From Jacaranda mimosifolia (Eukaryota; Streptophyta; Magnoliopsida; Lamiales; Bignoniaceae), in assembly GCA_018894105.1 (NCBI GenBank), contig CM032122.1, positions 33,387,404 through 33,451,403 on the forward strand: a stretch of DNA of 64,000 nt, given 5' to 3'. The number at the start of each line of letters is the position of its first letter. Position 1 is the stretch's first letter. The notes beneath the pieces are model-generated. The model saw only the letters and a program-made list of their open reading frames with translations. It had not been told where the DNA came from and ran no database searches. The translations under genes and the position numbers were made by a program. Positions 23,505 through 34,309 of the stretch are shown in pieces.

Positions 23505-24686
23505 AGAGTTGATATCCGACGTCGCGTGGCTCACTTCATCTATTATAAAGGTGTGCTTTATAGGTGGTCATTTGATGAAGTCTTCTTGCGATGTTTAGGT
23601 GATGATGAAGCTATTCAAGCCATGGAAGAAGCTCATTCTGGACTTTGTGGCACCCCCCAGTCGGGTCCAAAATTACATTTTTGAATAAAAAGAATGGGCT
23701 ACTACTGGCTAACAATGGTAAAATATTGCATGGATTATGCTCAAAGATGTCAAGCTTGCCAATTTCATGCGAATTTCATTCACCAACCACCCGAGCCATT
23801 ACATCCAACTGTCGCTTCATGGCCATTTGATGCTTACAAATTAGATGTGGTTGGACCCATGACAAAGTCTTCTGTTGGGCACTTATATATGTTGTCTGCA
23901 ACATATTATTTCTCTAAATGGGCGTAAGCAATACCCCTCAAAGAAGTAAAAAAGGAAAATATTGCTGACTTTATCTGCATCAATATTATATATCGTTATG
24001 GGGTTCCTTGATACATAATCATTGACAATAGAAAGCCCTTTAGTAATAGTCTGATAGATAAACTTTGTCAGAAATTCTATTTTAAGTAGAGAAAATCTTC
24101 CATGTACTATGTCGCGGCTAAGGATCTTGCTGAGGCATTCAATAAAACTCTACAATTTGCAGAAGAAAGTAGTCTCAAAGTCAAAGAGGGATTGGCACGA
24201 AAGAATCGGAGAAGCTTTAGGGCATATCGAACTACTCATAAAACACCTACACAAGCAACTCCGTATTCATCGGTTTATGGCGTTGAAGTTGTTTTACCGC
24301 TTGAGCAGCAAATTCCATCATTGAGGATAGTCATACAAGAAGGATTGACTGAGGAAGAAAATGCACGCTTGCGTCATGAAGAATTGGAGGCCCTTGATGA
24401 GAAAAGGTTGGAAACACAACAAAGTCTTGAGTGTTATCAAGCCCGACTCTCCAGGGCATTTAACAAGAAACTGTGATCACGATCTTTCCAAGTTGGAGAT
24501 TTGGTGTTCGATGTGAGAAGGCCTATCATCATGACTCATCGAATTAGGAATAAGTTCACATCAAAATGGGATGGTCCTTATGTTGTCAAAGAAGTCTATA
24601 CAAATGGTGCATATAAGTTGGTTGCTAAAGATGGATTAAGAATTGGCCCTATAAATGGAAAGTTCTTGAAGTGCTATTATACATAA
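23505..24686 (+). pseudogene. Tat-type integrase
   Basis: The N-terminal zinc domain is visible as HSGLCG followed by YCMDYAQRCQACQ (23,630-23,765). The core begins PFDAYKLDVVGPM (first catalytic Asp) and continues through IIDNRKPF (second Asp region, 24,020). The third, Glu-bearing motif near 24,130 is damaged (AEAFNKT). C-terminal parts (YRTTHKTPTQATPYS; VGDLVFDVRR; KFTSKWDGPYVV) are clear to the stop at 24,686. Several stops lie between 23,680 and 24,090. It would insert the cDNA copy into host chromatin. Confidence 0.88.
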
Positions 24687-24849
24687 AGTTGGGAGATTGC
24701 TCTTTGACACAGGAGCCTAAACTGCATGTTGCTCTTTGACACACGATCCTAAACTGCAAGTTGCTTCTTTTAGAACTTGGGTGTGGGTCTTTGGAATGGC
24801 TTTTTCTTTTTATTTATTATTTATCGTGAATGATGAAATTATTACACAT

Positions 24850-25105
24850 AGTATGCCCCCGGTCCATCAGCCTATTTTTTAGGTCCGCTATCCCGATCAT
24901 GATTTTCCTACCCCCAGAGGGAAATGTACTTCCCTTTTAGGCCAGTTGTGGGCGAGGAGGGATTCGAACCCCCGACACCATGGTTCGTAGCCACGTGCTC
25001 TAATCTTCTGAGCTACATGCCCCACCCCGTCTCCACTGGATCTGTTCTCGGGAGTCCCTTAAAAAAAAAGGAACCTTTCCTCTCCCCAGCCATTTTGGGT
25101 TAAGA
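24850..25105. other. Nuclear plastid DNA insert (NUPT), trnR-ACG region
   Basis: This patch is GC-richer than its surroundings and reads, on the minus strand, as a plastid tRNA-Arg(ACG) gene with flanks resembling the plastid rrn5-trnR-trnN spacer (GGGAAGTAC, CTCTGGGGGTAGGAAAATC, ATCGGGATAGCGGACC). It lies inside the Tat-type element's post-integrase spacer, with retroelement sequence on both sides. Ends are approximate because no direct repeat is visible. Confidence 0.75.
24949..25022 (-). tRNA. trnR-ACG: Plastid-derived trnR-ACG copy (probably a non-functional NUPT)
   Basis: On the minus strand 74 bases fold as a tRNA: GGGCATG acceptor start, TAGCTCAG D-arm, anticodon loop GGCTACGAACC with anticodon ACG, T-arm GGGGGTTCGAATCCC, and CTCGCCCA at the end. 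The form is bacterial/plastid, and adjoining plastid spacer is present, so this is transferred organelle DNA rather than a nuclear tRNA gene. Expression in the nucleus would need internal A and B boxes to work; I see no reason to assume it. Confidence 0.8.
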
Positions 25106-25479
25106 AGATGTGAAAGCACATTTATCTCTATACCTAAATTGTATGTTGCTCCTTGACGCATGAGCTTAAACTACATGTTACTCCTGACCCGCATTAGTAT
25201 AAACTGTGAACGGTATCCACCAAACGTAGTGCATGTGGTTAAACTGCTAACTTATCCCACTAAAGGTATTTTAATGTGGTTAAAATATCAAATACCCCAC
25301 CTAGTCCAAAGTGGCTAAGTAATGGATATTCTTGGCCCGCATGAGTATAAACTGTGAACGGCACCTCCCACCCAAAATATTGATTTCTTTGAACTACGTT
25401 ATAACTTGATCCATCTATTGGGTACGTAGGCAACTTAGATATTCTCTGAGTTCAGTCATGAGTTTATTTTAATTTTTTT

Positions 25480-25890
25480 TTCTTTATTTAATAAATTAAA
25501 ATAAAAGTAGTTTGGTTGTCTGAGTTTTTTTTAGTAGTTTAGTTTAATTTAAGTTTGAGTTTCTAGCAGTTAAATTGTTTTTATTAAGTTTGTGTTTTTA
25601 GTTTGTTAAGTTTTCTTTAAAAAAAAAAGTAGTTTAGTTTAATTTTTTTAAATTTGAGTTTTTAGTATTTAATTGTATTTATTAAGTTTTTTTTTAGTTT
25701 GTTAAGTTTTCTTTAAAAAAAAAAAAGTAGTTTAGTTGTTTTTATTAAGTTTGAGTTTTTAGTAGTTTAATTGCTTTTATTAAGTTTGAGTTTTTAATTT
25801 CTTAAGTTTTCTTTAAAAAAAAAGTAGTTTCGTTGTTTTTTTTATTAAGTTTGAGTTTTTAGTTTTTTTTTTTAAAAACAAAAATCAAAA
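25480..25890 (+). repeat. Degenerate tandem repeat in the Tat-type element
   Basis: Four to five units of roughly 80-100 bp, each containing AAGTTTGAGTTTTTAGT, GTTAAGTTTTCTTTAAAAA and GTAGTTT. They lie just downstream of the 3' end of the antisense gene and could affect its termination; that is inference. Confidence 0.75.
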
Positions 25891-25993
25891 GATTGCTAGA
25901 TAGAAAAGAAAAAAAAAATTCTATTATGTAATCTAAAAAAAATGCAACATAGTTCATTAAAAAGAAGGGAGGGCAAAAAGTTCTAAACAAATT

Positions 25994-28833
25994 TCAAGCA
26001 AAAGGATTCAAGTTCTTCAATTCTTCTTTGACAGCCTCCAAGTGTTCCATTGAAATTTGTAAATTTTCAACCACTTTATTACTCAATGGAGGAGTGCTCT
26101 TGATAGCAGCAAATTCCTCTTCAATCTCATGAATTTCAGCTTGAGCACTTTGAAGGAGTTGTTGTTGGCGTTTCAATGATAAAGTCAAATTCTTCTTGCG
26201 TTCCTTCAAATTATCAAGCACCTTCACATTCCAGCTCTTCTTGGGTGGATTTAATTTGGTTCATTTCTTTGCTTTCTCTAATTTGAGCGTTATGAAGACG
26301 ACTTTTGGCCTCATCTAATTGTTATGTAAGAATTTCATTGGATGCTTTCTCGAAAGATACTGACTTTACTTCATCATAAGCGAGGGCCTTATCAAACAAT
26401 ATTTGCAATAATTCTTCCACATTGGAGATGTCTACTTTGCTGAAGCCCCTCATTAATTCAAGCACAAATTGAACACTATCTTTGATAGATGAGAGGGAAT
26501 CAAGTGGAGTATTTGCTATTCTCTTGCGAAGACCATCCCACAACATTTGAAGATATTCTTTTTGATGATTAAGTACAAATTTCTCACCTTCAAATACTAA
26601 GATTGGAGCACAAGGAGATGGTTGTTTAGCTTACATACTGTGGAGTGCCTCATTTTGCATGGTCGTGTCAATTGGAGCGCTCGTGGCCAACAAGTTAGGT
26701 CCCATAATTGATCCTCGACTACCTTGGGATGTCTCATCTTCATCAACATTAATAATTTCATTTTCCAACTAAAATGTTACATGATTTGAGTTAGCAAATG
26801 ATCAAAATAGAGCTTATTTAAAGAAGAAAAAGAAGATGAAGAAAATAAAATAACCTCTTTCACAAAGTTCTCTATTGGCGAAGGATCACTAGGCTTTGGA
26901 GATTTGGGGCCTTTTTTAAGCCTTTTCTAATGACGATCCGCATTACTACTGCTGCTCGTTTCTAAAGGATAAGGATTCATTCTCTTTTCTTTTGGAGGCT
27001 TGATGTCTTTTAGATTGGGAGGATTTTGAATAGCTTCAGCAAGTGGTCTATCCTCTTTATCAACATCCTTATCTCTAAGGGAAATTTTGATTGGACTCAA
27101 GTTGATTAATCTTGTAAAAAATTTTCTCAAAGTAATCTCCATGAATTTTAGTCCACCACTTATTGTAAGCATCCGAAGAAAATTTTTTTGCATTTGGGGG
27201 CACACAAGGAAACCATGCTGTAGACATAAAATTATGCAAAGTGCATAAGCACCAATAGCGAAGTCTTTCATCCAAATGGGTTGTGCGAATGTCATGAGCA
27301 AGAATCCCAGGAACTTCTTGATGATATACAAATTGACGACTAAAGCGATGACGATTATAAGGTTCAATAATAAAATAATCGCCTTGCCGCAAAGGAACAT
27401 AATTTGAGCGAATAGCAATAAAATATTTTTGCTCCAATTCTCTAGCCTTCCCATCATCAACATATGAAAATCCTTTATCTTTAGTAATCATGGTGCAAGT
27501 CCAAGAAACAAAATCCCCTTTGTGAATTCTCTTGCGAGCCTCCTTTGAATCATAATATTTTGCGCCTTCTTCGCCGGAATAAATCGTCATTTTAGGGCTA
27601 CACATTCCTTGCCAAATTGGATAATGTGTTTTGAAGTAGTGTGCCAATCAAGCATAGACAAAGTGGATGGGAAAAGAAGAATGGACACGACTTTGCCTTG
27701 GGGAACCTGAAATTTTATTTAAACCATTGTAGATGCTGGCTAAAACTGGAATAGCAAGACTAACCTTCCTACTGGTAGCCATGATGTATGCTATCTTGAA
27801 AGTACTAGGGCGTATTGAATTAACATCATTGGTAGGAAGAACAAACGAGCAAAGCCAACAAGCCAAAAATGCCGCTAGATAAATTTCTTCTCTCAAGTTC
27901 CCAGGAATTCCAAGTTTTGAAAACAATGCCTCTCTGGAGTGGACCATTCTCCATGAACACCAAAGTCGCCAAGAGGATTATGAGTTGATTTGGGTCGGAC
28001 CGTCTTTTTCTCCTTGTGTGATGGTGGTTGGTGGTATTTTATTGCTTTCCAGGACCAATACTTCACCTATTTTTCCATAGTAACTTGAGAAAGTTGACCT
28101 CCATGGGCACATCTTTGAAGTAAATGATAAGCTTGAAAGTATTTGCAGGAGTTGGGGATAAATTTACATCCTTTCTCACCAACGCCGGTAAGCTCCTTGG
28201 CGCAAGGAATCACTTCATCATAAATAATTCCTGTAATAGAGAGGCATGCAAAGTTGTGCAAATCCCACAGCGATATGGACAATTCTCCACAGGAAGTTAA
28301 AAGAGTATTTGTAAGTGGACACCACGCCTTGCAAAATGCTTTGATAATCTCAGAATTTCTATCATATATGAATAATGAAGCATACACTGGATTATATACT
28401 TGTGAGGCAATAAGCTTGTGCTTGCATCGGCTAAGGACATCTTCAGTCCACTCCCAGTATCCTTTAATGTAATGGAATTCACCATCAAATTGAAGAGTTT
28501 CACCCCACTTGGCTTTGTCCTCAATAATGTTGTGACCCAATGTTGGCAAAAGAATTGATCCATTTGATTGTTGATGACGAATTAATTCGCTTGGAGGATA
28601 ATGATGAGTTGCCCTTAAAGTCCACAACTTGGAAGTTTTGATCTCCCGGGGCCATTCCTCGGTTTGAAGGGAATTAGTTAGTCGTGGCCACTTTGTTGCG
28701 TATCTACCAATAAGTGGATTATAAGTAGACAAAAGTGTGCCTTTTTCCATGGGTTGATTCTCTTCATCAAAAATAATCAAGTGTTGTACTCCGGCACCAT
28801 TCAAAACATCTTTAAAGTGAACTATGGTGCAAC
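25994..28833 (-). pseudogene. Antisense plant-mobile-domain (PMD) gene with coiled-coil tail
   Basis: A gene on the strand opposite to gag-pol. From 28,833 leftward: PMD-like sequence (WPRLTNSL, KLWTLRATHHYP, YWEWTEDVLSRC, ELSISLWDLH, then EEIYLAAFLACWLCSFVLP, YNGLNKI, AHYFKTHYPIW, RQFVYHQEVPG), continuing to a Lys/Pro-rich region (27,000) and heptad-rich, probably coiled-coil segments (26,546-26,322 and 26,227-25,994). TTGCAG at 28,839-28,834 is a good splice acceptor and the frame is open back to it, so an upstream exon is expected. An 86-bp GT-AG intron (26,854-26,769) fits between two in-frame parts. Stops near 28,067 and 27,648 and frameshifts near 27,940 and 27,085 break it. PMD proteins (MAIN/MAIL) are linked to silencing and often transposon-borne; the role here is unknown. 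Confidence 0.82.
26769..26854 (-). other. Predicted intron in the antisense PMD gene
   Basis: Read on the minus strand the segment begins GTTATTTTA and ends CATTTTAG, is T-rich, and lies between codons for ENFVKE and LENEII, in phase 0. It contains stops, so splicing would be needed to join the PMD part with the coiled-coil tail. Confidence 0.6.
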
Positions 28834-29855
28834 CTGCAAGGATAATAAAAGTTAATCAAGTTATTGAGAAAGAAAAGAAGAAGAAAAGATGTAATTCAAA
28901 GAAGATTGGTGTGAAGAATGTTCATATTTAATGCTCATATGAATTGATAGGAAATCAAGTTGATAACAATGCTAAAATAATGGTGAATATTCATAAAGGC
29001 ATTTTATCAAACATGAAGAATGCATGAGCGAAGGGAGAAAGATTAAGAAAAAGCTAAGAAGAGATCAAACGCAACAATTTAACAGAGCAAACATCCAATA
29101 ATTAGATCAAGCTGATGACTATTGCTCTTGAAACTTTTTCCGAAAACAACATATAGAAATAAAACAGAGAGAGTGGACATCATCGGCGGACGTTCTATGC
29201 AAGCTGCGGGTTGTGAGCTGTACGTTTTATAGATGCTCGAAGAAGTCTCCTAATCTAAGTATGAAATAATGTAATGAGCTAGTAGATATGGTTGGGGAAA
29301 ATTGAGATATGACATGATGAGGTTTATAGTGGAGAAAGATTCTAATTCCTCAACAAAAGCTTCATGAAAGAGTGGAGTTTGCAAGAAATGGGATTCCGTT
29401 GGTTGTGGAATTGAAATTCATTAATTAGAATTCCACTACAATTCGAATACCATGCGGGCAAAGGTATTGAAAGCCATGCACTTGATTTGGTTTTGTAACA
29501 AATCTGAATATGACGTGTTGGCTCATACATTATGATGGTTTCTTTGGTTACAAGAGTCGTGAATGAGAATGTTTTAATTCAAGCAATAATAGGCACATGG
29601 TCATCAGGTTATGTTGGCTCTTTCCACAAAAAAAAAAAAAAAAAAAAAAAAGAGAGAGAACCAAACTTGTTGCCTGATTTAGTTTCATGAAAATATAATG
29701 TTGGGCTTCTTGTATCAACTTTTGACATGGGTCTTTGTTCGGTCCACTAATGTCATTGAATATATATAAATATATATATGTTCTCAAATACTTCAAGTCT
29801 CGTCTCTTTTGGGATTGATATACACCCCTTCGTCAAGCCTTGAAGTGGGGGCATT
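28834..29855 (-). promoter_or_regulatory. Upstream region of the antisense gene and 3' polypurine tract
   Basis: About 1 kb between the antisense splice acceptor and the 3' LTR, with no convincing domain. It should hold the first exon and promoter of the antisense gene. A 25-bp A/GA run lies at 29,630-29,657. The plus-strand polypurine tract GAAGTGGGGGCATT (29,842-29,855) abuts the 3' LTR and primes second-strand DNA synthesis. Confidence 0.5.
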
Positions 29856-30720
29856 TGTAGACATATTAAATTTTTGACTAATTGAGAAGTGACACATGTA
29901 AAATAATATATTAAATATTAATTTAAAATTTTCTATTAAAATTTTTGGAATATATTAAATTTAATTCCAAAAATAAATAGTTAATTTTAATTAATAATTT
30001 AGTATTTATTTTATATTCAAATCAAGCATTGAGGAGTGTTTGCATCTGTGGACCAATCAAATTAAAGATATTTGATATTGATATTATCTTTTAATATTAA
30101 TAATTTTCAAATCAAATATATATGACATTTTCTCTTGATGTTTGATAACATCTTATCAAAGAGATAACCTTTGAAGGAGTTCAAGTCAATAAGAAGTCTT
30201 CCATCAAACACCTACATAAAGGAGTGATTTCAGCTCATTTGACACAACACAAAAATTCCAACAGATGAGAGAAACTTCGAAGGAGTCCAGCAATTCTCTC
30301 AAGCAAATTTAAGGAGATCCATGACATTCAAGGCATTCTTCGCGAAATTCATATATTTTTGGCATTTGATTCGAGATTAAGGTGCGAAGCCCTCTAATTG
30401 GCGTTATTTTTGTTCAAGGTAATCCACGACGTTCAAGTTGTTCTTTGCGGAATTCATATATTTTTGGCATTTGATTCGAGATTAAGGTGCGAAGCCCCCC
30501 GAATTAGCGTTATTCTATTCAAATCAAATTCAAAGGAGATTTACGGTGTTTAAGGCATTTTTTGCGGAGCTTAAAATTATATTTGGAAGGGAAGAATCAA
30601 AGGATTAGATTAGAGATAGAATCCACAGTTGATAAATTGATTTTGATTTTAATTTTATTTGTAATTTTTTTTCTTGTTTTGTAGTTTTAATTTTTGCAAA
30701 CAAGAAAATTTGTTGTTACA
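29856..30720 (+). repeat. 3' LTR of the Tat-type element
   Basis: 865 bp, same ends as the 5' LTR. It has one tandem ~110-bp unit fewer (about 2.3 against 3.3) and lacks a short stretch (around CACGTGTCAAAG), which accounts for the length difference. Base differences elsewhere are frequent enough to show the insertion is not very recent. Confidence 0.95.
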
Positions 30721-32330
30721 AGAAGAAAATAGATATTTCATCACTTTCATTGATGACTATTCTAGATATACTTATGTCTATTTAATGAAAACAAAAGGTC
30801 AAGCTTTTGACATGTTTATGCTCTATAAGGCTGAAGTAGAAAATCAAAAGGAAAAGAAAATAAAAATTTTAAGAAGTGACAGAGGAGGTGAATACTTTCC
30901 TTTTGAATTTAATTCTTTTTGTGAAAATAATGACATCATACATGAAATGAGCGCACCATATACCCCACAACAAAATGGTTTGGCAGAAAGAAAAAATAGG
31001 ACCCTAGTTGATATGGTAAATGCAATAATATTGAATGCTAAACTGCCTAATAATTTATGGGATGAAGCCTTATTAACTACATGTCATGTACATAATAGAA
31101 TACCTTCTAAGAAACTTAAAGTATCTCCATATGAATTATGGAAAGGGAGGAAACCAAACTTAAGTTACCTTAGAGTTTGGGGTTGTCTAGCCTTTAATAG
31201 AGTGGCAAATCCTAAACGAACAAAGTCAAGACCAAGAGCTATAAAAAGTGTGTTTGTGGGATATGCTCAACATTCTAAAGCGTATAGGTTATTGGTAGTG
31301 TTTTGAAAATCGGACCGGACCGGTGATCGGTGGCCAATCCGGTCCGGTTGATGCTTGAAAATCGGTGCCGGTCAAAATCGGTCAAAACCAGTTGAACCGG
31401 TACCGGTTCACCCGATTTTTGACCGGTTCACTACTTTTTTTTTTTTTGAAAATTTAAAAATTACTTTTTAAAAAAAATTAAAAAGTAAAAAAGAAAAGAG
31501 AAATTATGAATTGAAGATGATAATTAACGATTTTGGACATGTAATTTTTTGAAATATGAATTTATTTTCTTGATATTTAATGAAGTGGTAGTTATATGTG
31601 AATGCTTATGTTTAATTTGTTATTTTGTTTTGTTTAATCTCTTTTAGATTATGTTGAATATTTAGCGTAGAAGAATTTATTTGTACTTGGAGTTGAAGCA
31701 TGAAACGAATGATTACTTATATTAATGTGAAATATAATTTTTTATTTATTTATAGTTGACTAATTGTGAAATAGTATTATTTTCTAAAAATCATACTTAA
31801 AAATAAGTAAGTTGAAATTTTTTCAAATAATATTCTTTCTATATCAATTGAAAGTTTTATTTTTTGTTAATATTAAAATATTATATATTTTTGTAAAATT
31901 AAATATAATTATTACGTCATTATGATGTCATACCGGTTGGACCACTGATTGAACCAGTAACCAGTAAGATCACTAGTTCTTTGTCCGGTTCGATTTTGAA
32001 AACATTGGTTATTGGGCTTAGAGTCTAATGTGATAGTAGAATCAAAGGATGTTGAATTTATTGAGAATAAATTTGGCAATGATTCTAATGTAACTACATA
32101 AACACATGAGCGAACTGATCAAAGTAAATTACCTAATGGTAAAAGGAACATAATTGAATCTCCTAGTAAACCTAGAAGAAGTCAAAGGATCAGAAAAGAA
32201 AAGAGCCCAGGACCAGACTTTGTTGATCCCCAGTCTATTATTTTCTTAGTTTAGGGTAATAGGGAGTCAGTGCTCAATAAATTGCTTATTACATTGAACA
32301 TATAAGAAGATCCTAAAACCTATAACGAAG
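30721..32330 (+). pseudogene. Copia integrase core and INT-RT linker (split by MITE)
   Basis: The core continues the frame cut at 17,081: YFITFIDDYSRYTYVY (first Asp), ILRSDRGGEY (second Asp), QQNGLAERKNRT (Glu). All three catalytic residues are present. The GKE-like C-terminal region (LRVWGCLAF, KSVFVGYAQHSKAYRLL) runs to 31,286, where a MITE interrupts it; the frame resumes after 32,015 with GLESNVIVESKDVEF. The linker (KPRRSQRIRKEK) has stops at 32,099, 32,252 and 32,302. The duplicated TSD (GGTTATTGG) lies in codons at the junction. Confidence 0.92.
31296..32006. mobile_element. 711-bp MITE with 9-bp TSD (Mutator-like) in Copia pol
   Basis: Flanked by GGTTATTGG at 31,287-31,295 and 32,007-32,015, a perfect 9-bp TSD. 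Ends are imperfect inverted repeats: left TAGTGTTTTGAAAATCGGAC, right (reverse complement) AATGTTTTCAAAATCGAAC. Sub-terminal GC-rich CCGGACCGG, GAACCGG and GGTACCGG blocks surround an AT-rich core without coding capacity. A 9-bp TSD fits Mutator-like elements; the GTTTTGAAAA..CCGG type is common in dicots. Excision in silico restores the Copia reading frame. Confidence 0.9.
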
Positions 32331-32332
32331 CT

Positions 32333-33792
32333 ATGATATCTAGAGATATAGCATTTTGGAAGGAGGCAATCAACGATGAAATGGATTCAATATTATCTAA
32401 TAATACTTGGTTATTAGTGGATTTGCCCCCTGGTTCAAAACCTATAGGTCACAAATGGGTCTTTCGAAGAAAAAATAATATTGATGGATCTATTCAAACC
32501 TTTAAGGCTAGATTAACATCTGTTAGAGTATTGTTTGCTCTAGCATCTATTCATAGTATATATGTGCATCAAATGGATGTTAAAACAGCTTTCCTCAATG
32601 GTGATTTGGAGGAGGAGGTATATATGGAGCAACCTAAGGGATTTATTCTTCCTGGAAATGAAAAGAAAGTATGCAGGTTGGTAAAGTCATTATATGGCTT
32701 GAAACAAGCACTAAAACAGTGGCATGAGAAATTTGATTCTGTTACTTTGTCTAACGGGTTTAAGCATATTAATGCGGATAAGTGCATTTATTCTAAATTC
32801 ACAAAGGATTATGGTGTCATTGTGTGCTTATATGTTGATGATATGCTTATATTTGGGCCAAATATGAGTAGTATAAATGAAACAAAAAAGTATTTATCCT
32901 CACAGTTTAAAATGAAAGATCTAGGTGAGGTAGATACTATCTTGGGAATTAAAGTTAAGAAAAATAGTAGGGGTTATGCTTTGTGCCAATCCCACTATAT
33001 TGAGAAAATTGTAAAGAAATATCAACATTTGGGAATCAAAGAGTTAAGCACCCCATATGATAATTCACACAAACTAATGGAGAACTTTGGGAGAGTCGTT
33101 GCTCAAATTGAGTATGCTAGTGCAACTGGTAGTTTAATGTACGCCATACATTGCACTAGGCTAGATATTTCATTTACTGTTTGCAAGCTTTCCATATATA
33201 CTAATAATCCTCACGCTGAACATTGGAAAGCATTTGCAAGAGTCCTTGGATATCTTAAAAGAACTTAAATATAAGACTGCATTATGAAAACAACACAGAG
33301 ATATTAGAGGGATACACTGATGCCGGTTGGATAACAAGTGCCAGTGATAATAAGTTTATGTTTGGTTGGGTATTTACCCTTGGTGGATGAGCTATCTCTT
33401 GGGCTTATAAGAAACAGACGTGCATAACTCATTCCACTATGGAGTTTGAGTTTGTTGCATTCACAGGAGCAGGTAAAGAGGTAGAATGGCTGTGAAATTT
33501 ATTACTAAAAATAGAGTTGCGGCCACAACCAATGCCAGCCATTTCTTTATATTGTGATAGTGAAGCTGCTATGTCTAAAGCTTATACCAAGCGATATAAT
33601 GGAAAATCTAGATATATAAGCTTGAGACATGAGTATGTCAAGCAATTAATTCTTGAAGGAATTATAACCATAATATATACAAGAACAAGTAATAACTTGG
33701 TGAACCCATTCACAAAAGGACTTACTAAGGATTTAGTAAGGAAAACATCAATTGGAATGGGCTTAAGACCCTTTTCCTATAGTCACCAGTAA
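32333..33792 (+). pseudogene. Copia reverse transcriptase and RNase H
   Basis: RT: WKEAINDEMDSI, NTWLLVDLPPG, GHKWVFRRKNNIDGSI, VHQMDVKTAFLNGDL, LYGLKQALKQW, and catalytic YVDD at 32,831-32,842. At about 32,518 KARL runs straight into TSVRVLF: the roughly 25-30 residues that normally include the VAKGF...YAPV block are missing. The RT frame ends at 33,268; RNase H continues in another frame through GYTDAGW, STMEFEFVA (Glu region), YCDSEAAMS (Asp) and NGKSRYISLRHEYVKQL to 33,792, with a TGA at 33,388 and 33,494. The protein would copy element RNA to DNA; this copy cannot. Confidence 0.92.
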
Positions 33793-34309
33793 TAGAAACC
33801 CAACTTTCTCTAGCATTACCACTAGTTAAAAGTTCAATGGGTAAAAACAAGTTACTGATAAGTGGCTGTGGAGGTACTAGAACAACTTTCCAAGTAAGCT
33901 AGTACATAATATTTGGAGGTTGAGTATAACTCTTAATGAGGCTTAGGTGTTTGAATATGACCAAAATTATTCAAAGCTTAAGGGAAACCTCACCTATATA
34001 AACATAAGGAGTGGTGCCGCTCTTGGCAAAGGTTCAAGGGTTGATCTTTGGAAATGTTTATGAATACTAGGATGTAGCACATGGTCATATTGGTGCTATA
34101 AGAATCTCGGTGAATTTCTAAAGGTGTTGGAGAGTCTTGTGTGTGGTACTTCCGGTTCTAACGCAAAGAATAATGGTTCAATCGCTTAAGACACCGTCTA
34201 TTCTATTACAGCTTTGAAGTACTTACACTAAGGAAAGATTCAAGTTGAGAGACATCTTTCGTATGCATGATTCTATAAATTCTTAACAATACTATCTAAG
34301 TGGGGTATC
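33793..34309 (+). other. Copia 3' untranslated region
   Basis: Non-coding sequence between the RNase H stop and the probable 3' LTR. AAGTGGGGTA at about 34,298-34,307 is the likely polypurine tract. Nothing else is recognised. Confidence 0.6.

Larger units (their letters stand above)
24687..25990 (+). other. Non-coding spacer between integrase and antisense gene
   Basis: The spacer contains repeats of a CTTTGACAC...CTAAACTGCA motif at 24,700-24,765, a plastid insert (24,850-25,105), and a block ending GGGTACGTAGGCAA (about 25,420-25,433) resembling a motif recurrent after pol in Tat elements. It ends with about five degenerate units of 80-100 bp (25,480-25,880) rich in TTTAGTTTGTTAAGTTTTC and A-tracts. 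No coding frame. Confidence 0.7.
17082..30720 (+). mobile_element. Ty3/Gypsy Tat-type LTR retrotransposon with antisense PMD gene
   Basis: Near-complete element of 13,639 bp, bounded by the 5-bp TSD AGAAG (17,077-17,081 and 30,721-30,725). LTRs (17,082-18,068 and 29,856-30,720) start TGTAGACATATT and end TTGTTACA. A TGGCATGCCCAGTGGGA primer-binding-like site follows the 5' LTR, and a polypurine tract (GAAGTGGGGGCATT) precedes the 3' LTR. Internal order is gag, PR, RT, RH, a second RNase H and INT on plus, then an antisense PMD gene on minus. The duplicated RNase H and antisense ORF are known features of the Tat/Ogre lineage. All frames carry stops, so it is a dead copy as sequenced. Confidence 0.92.

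Noticed and set aside
24949..25022. A functional nuclear tRNA-Arg gene
   Set aside because: The sequence is of plastid type and is embedded in plastid spacer DNA, so it is better read as a NUPT copy.
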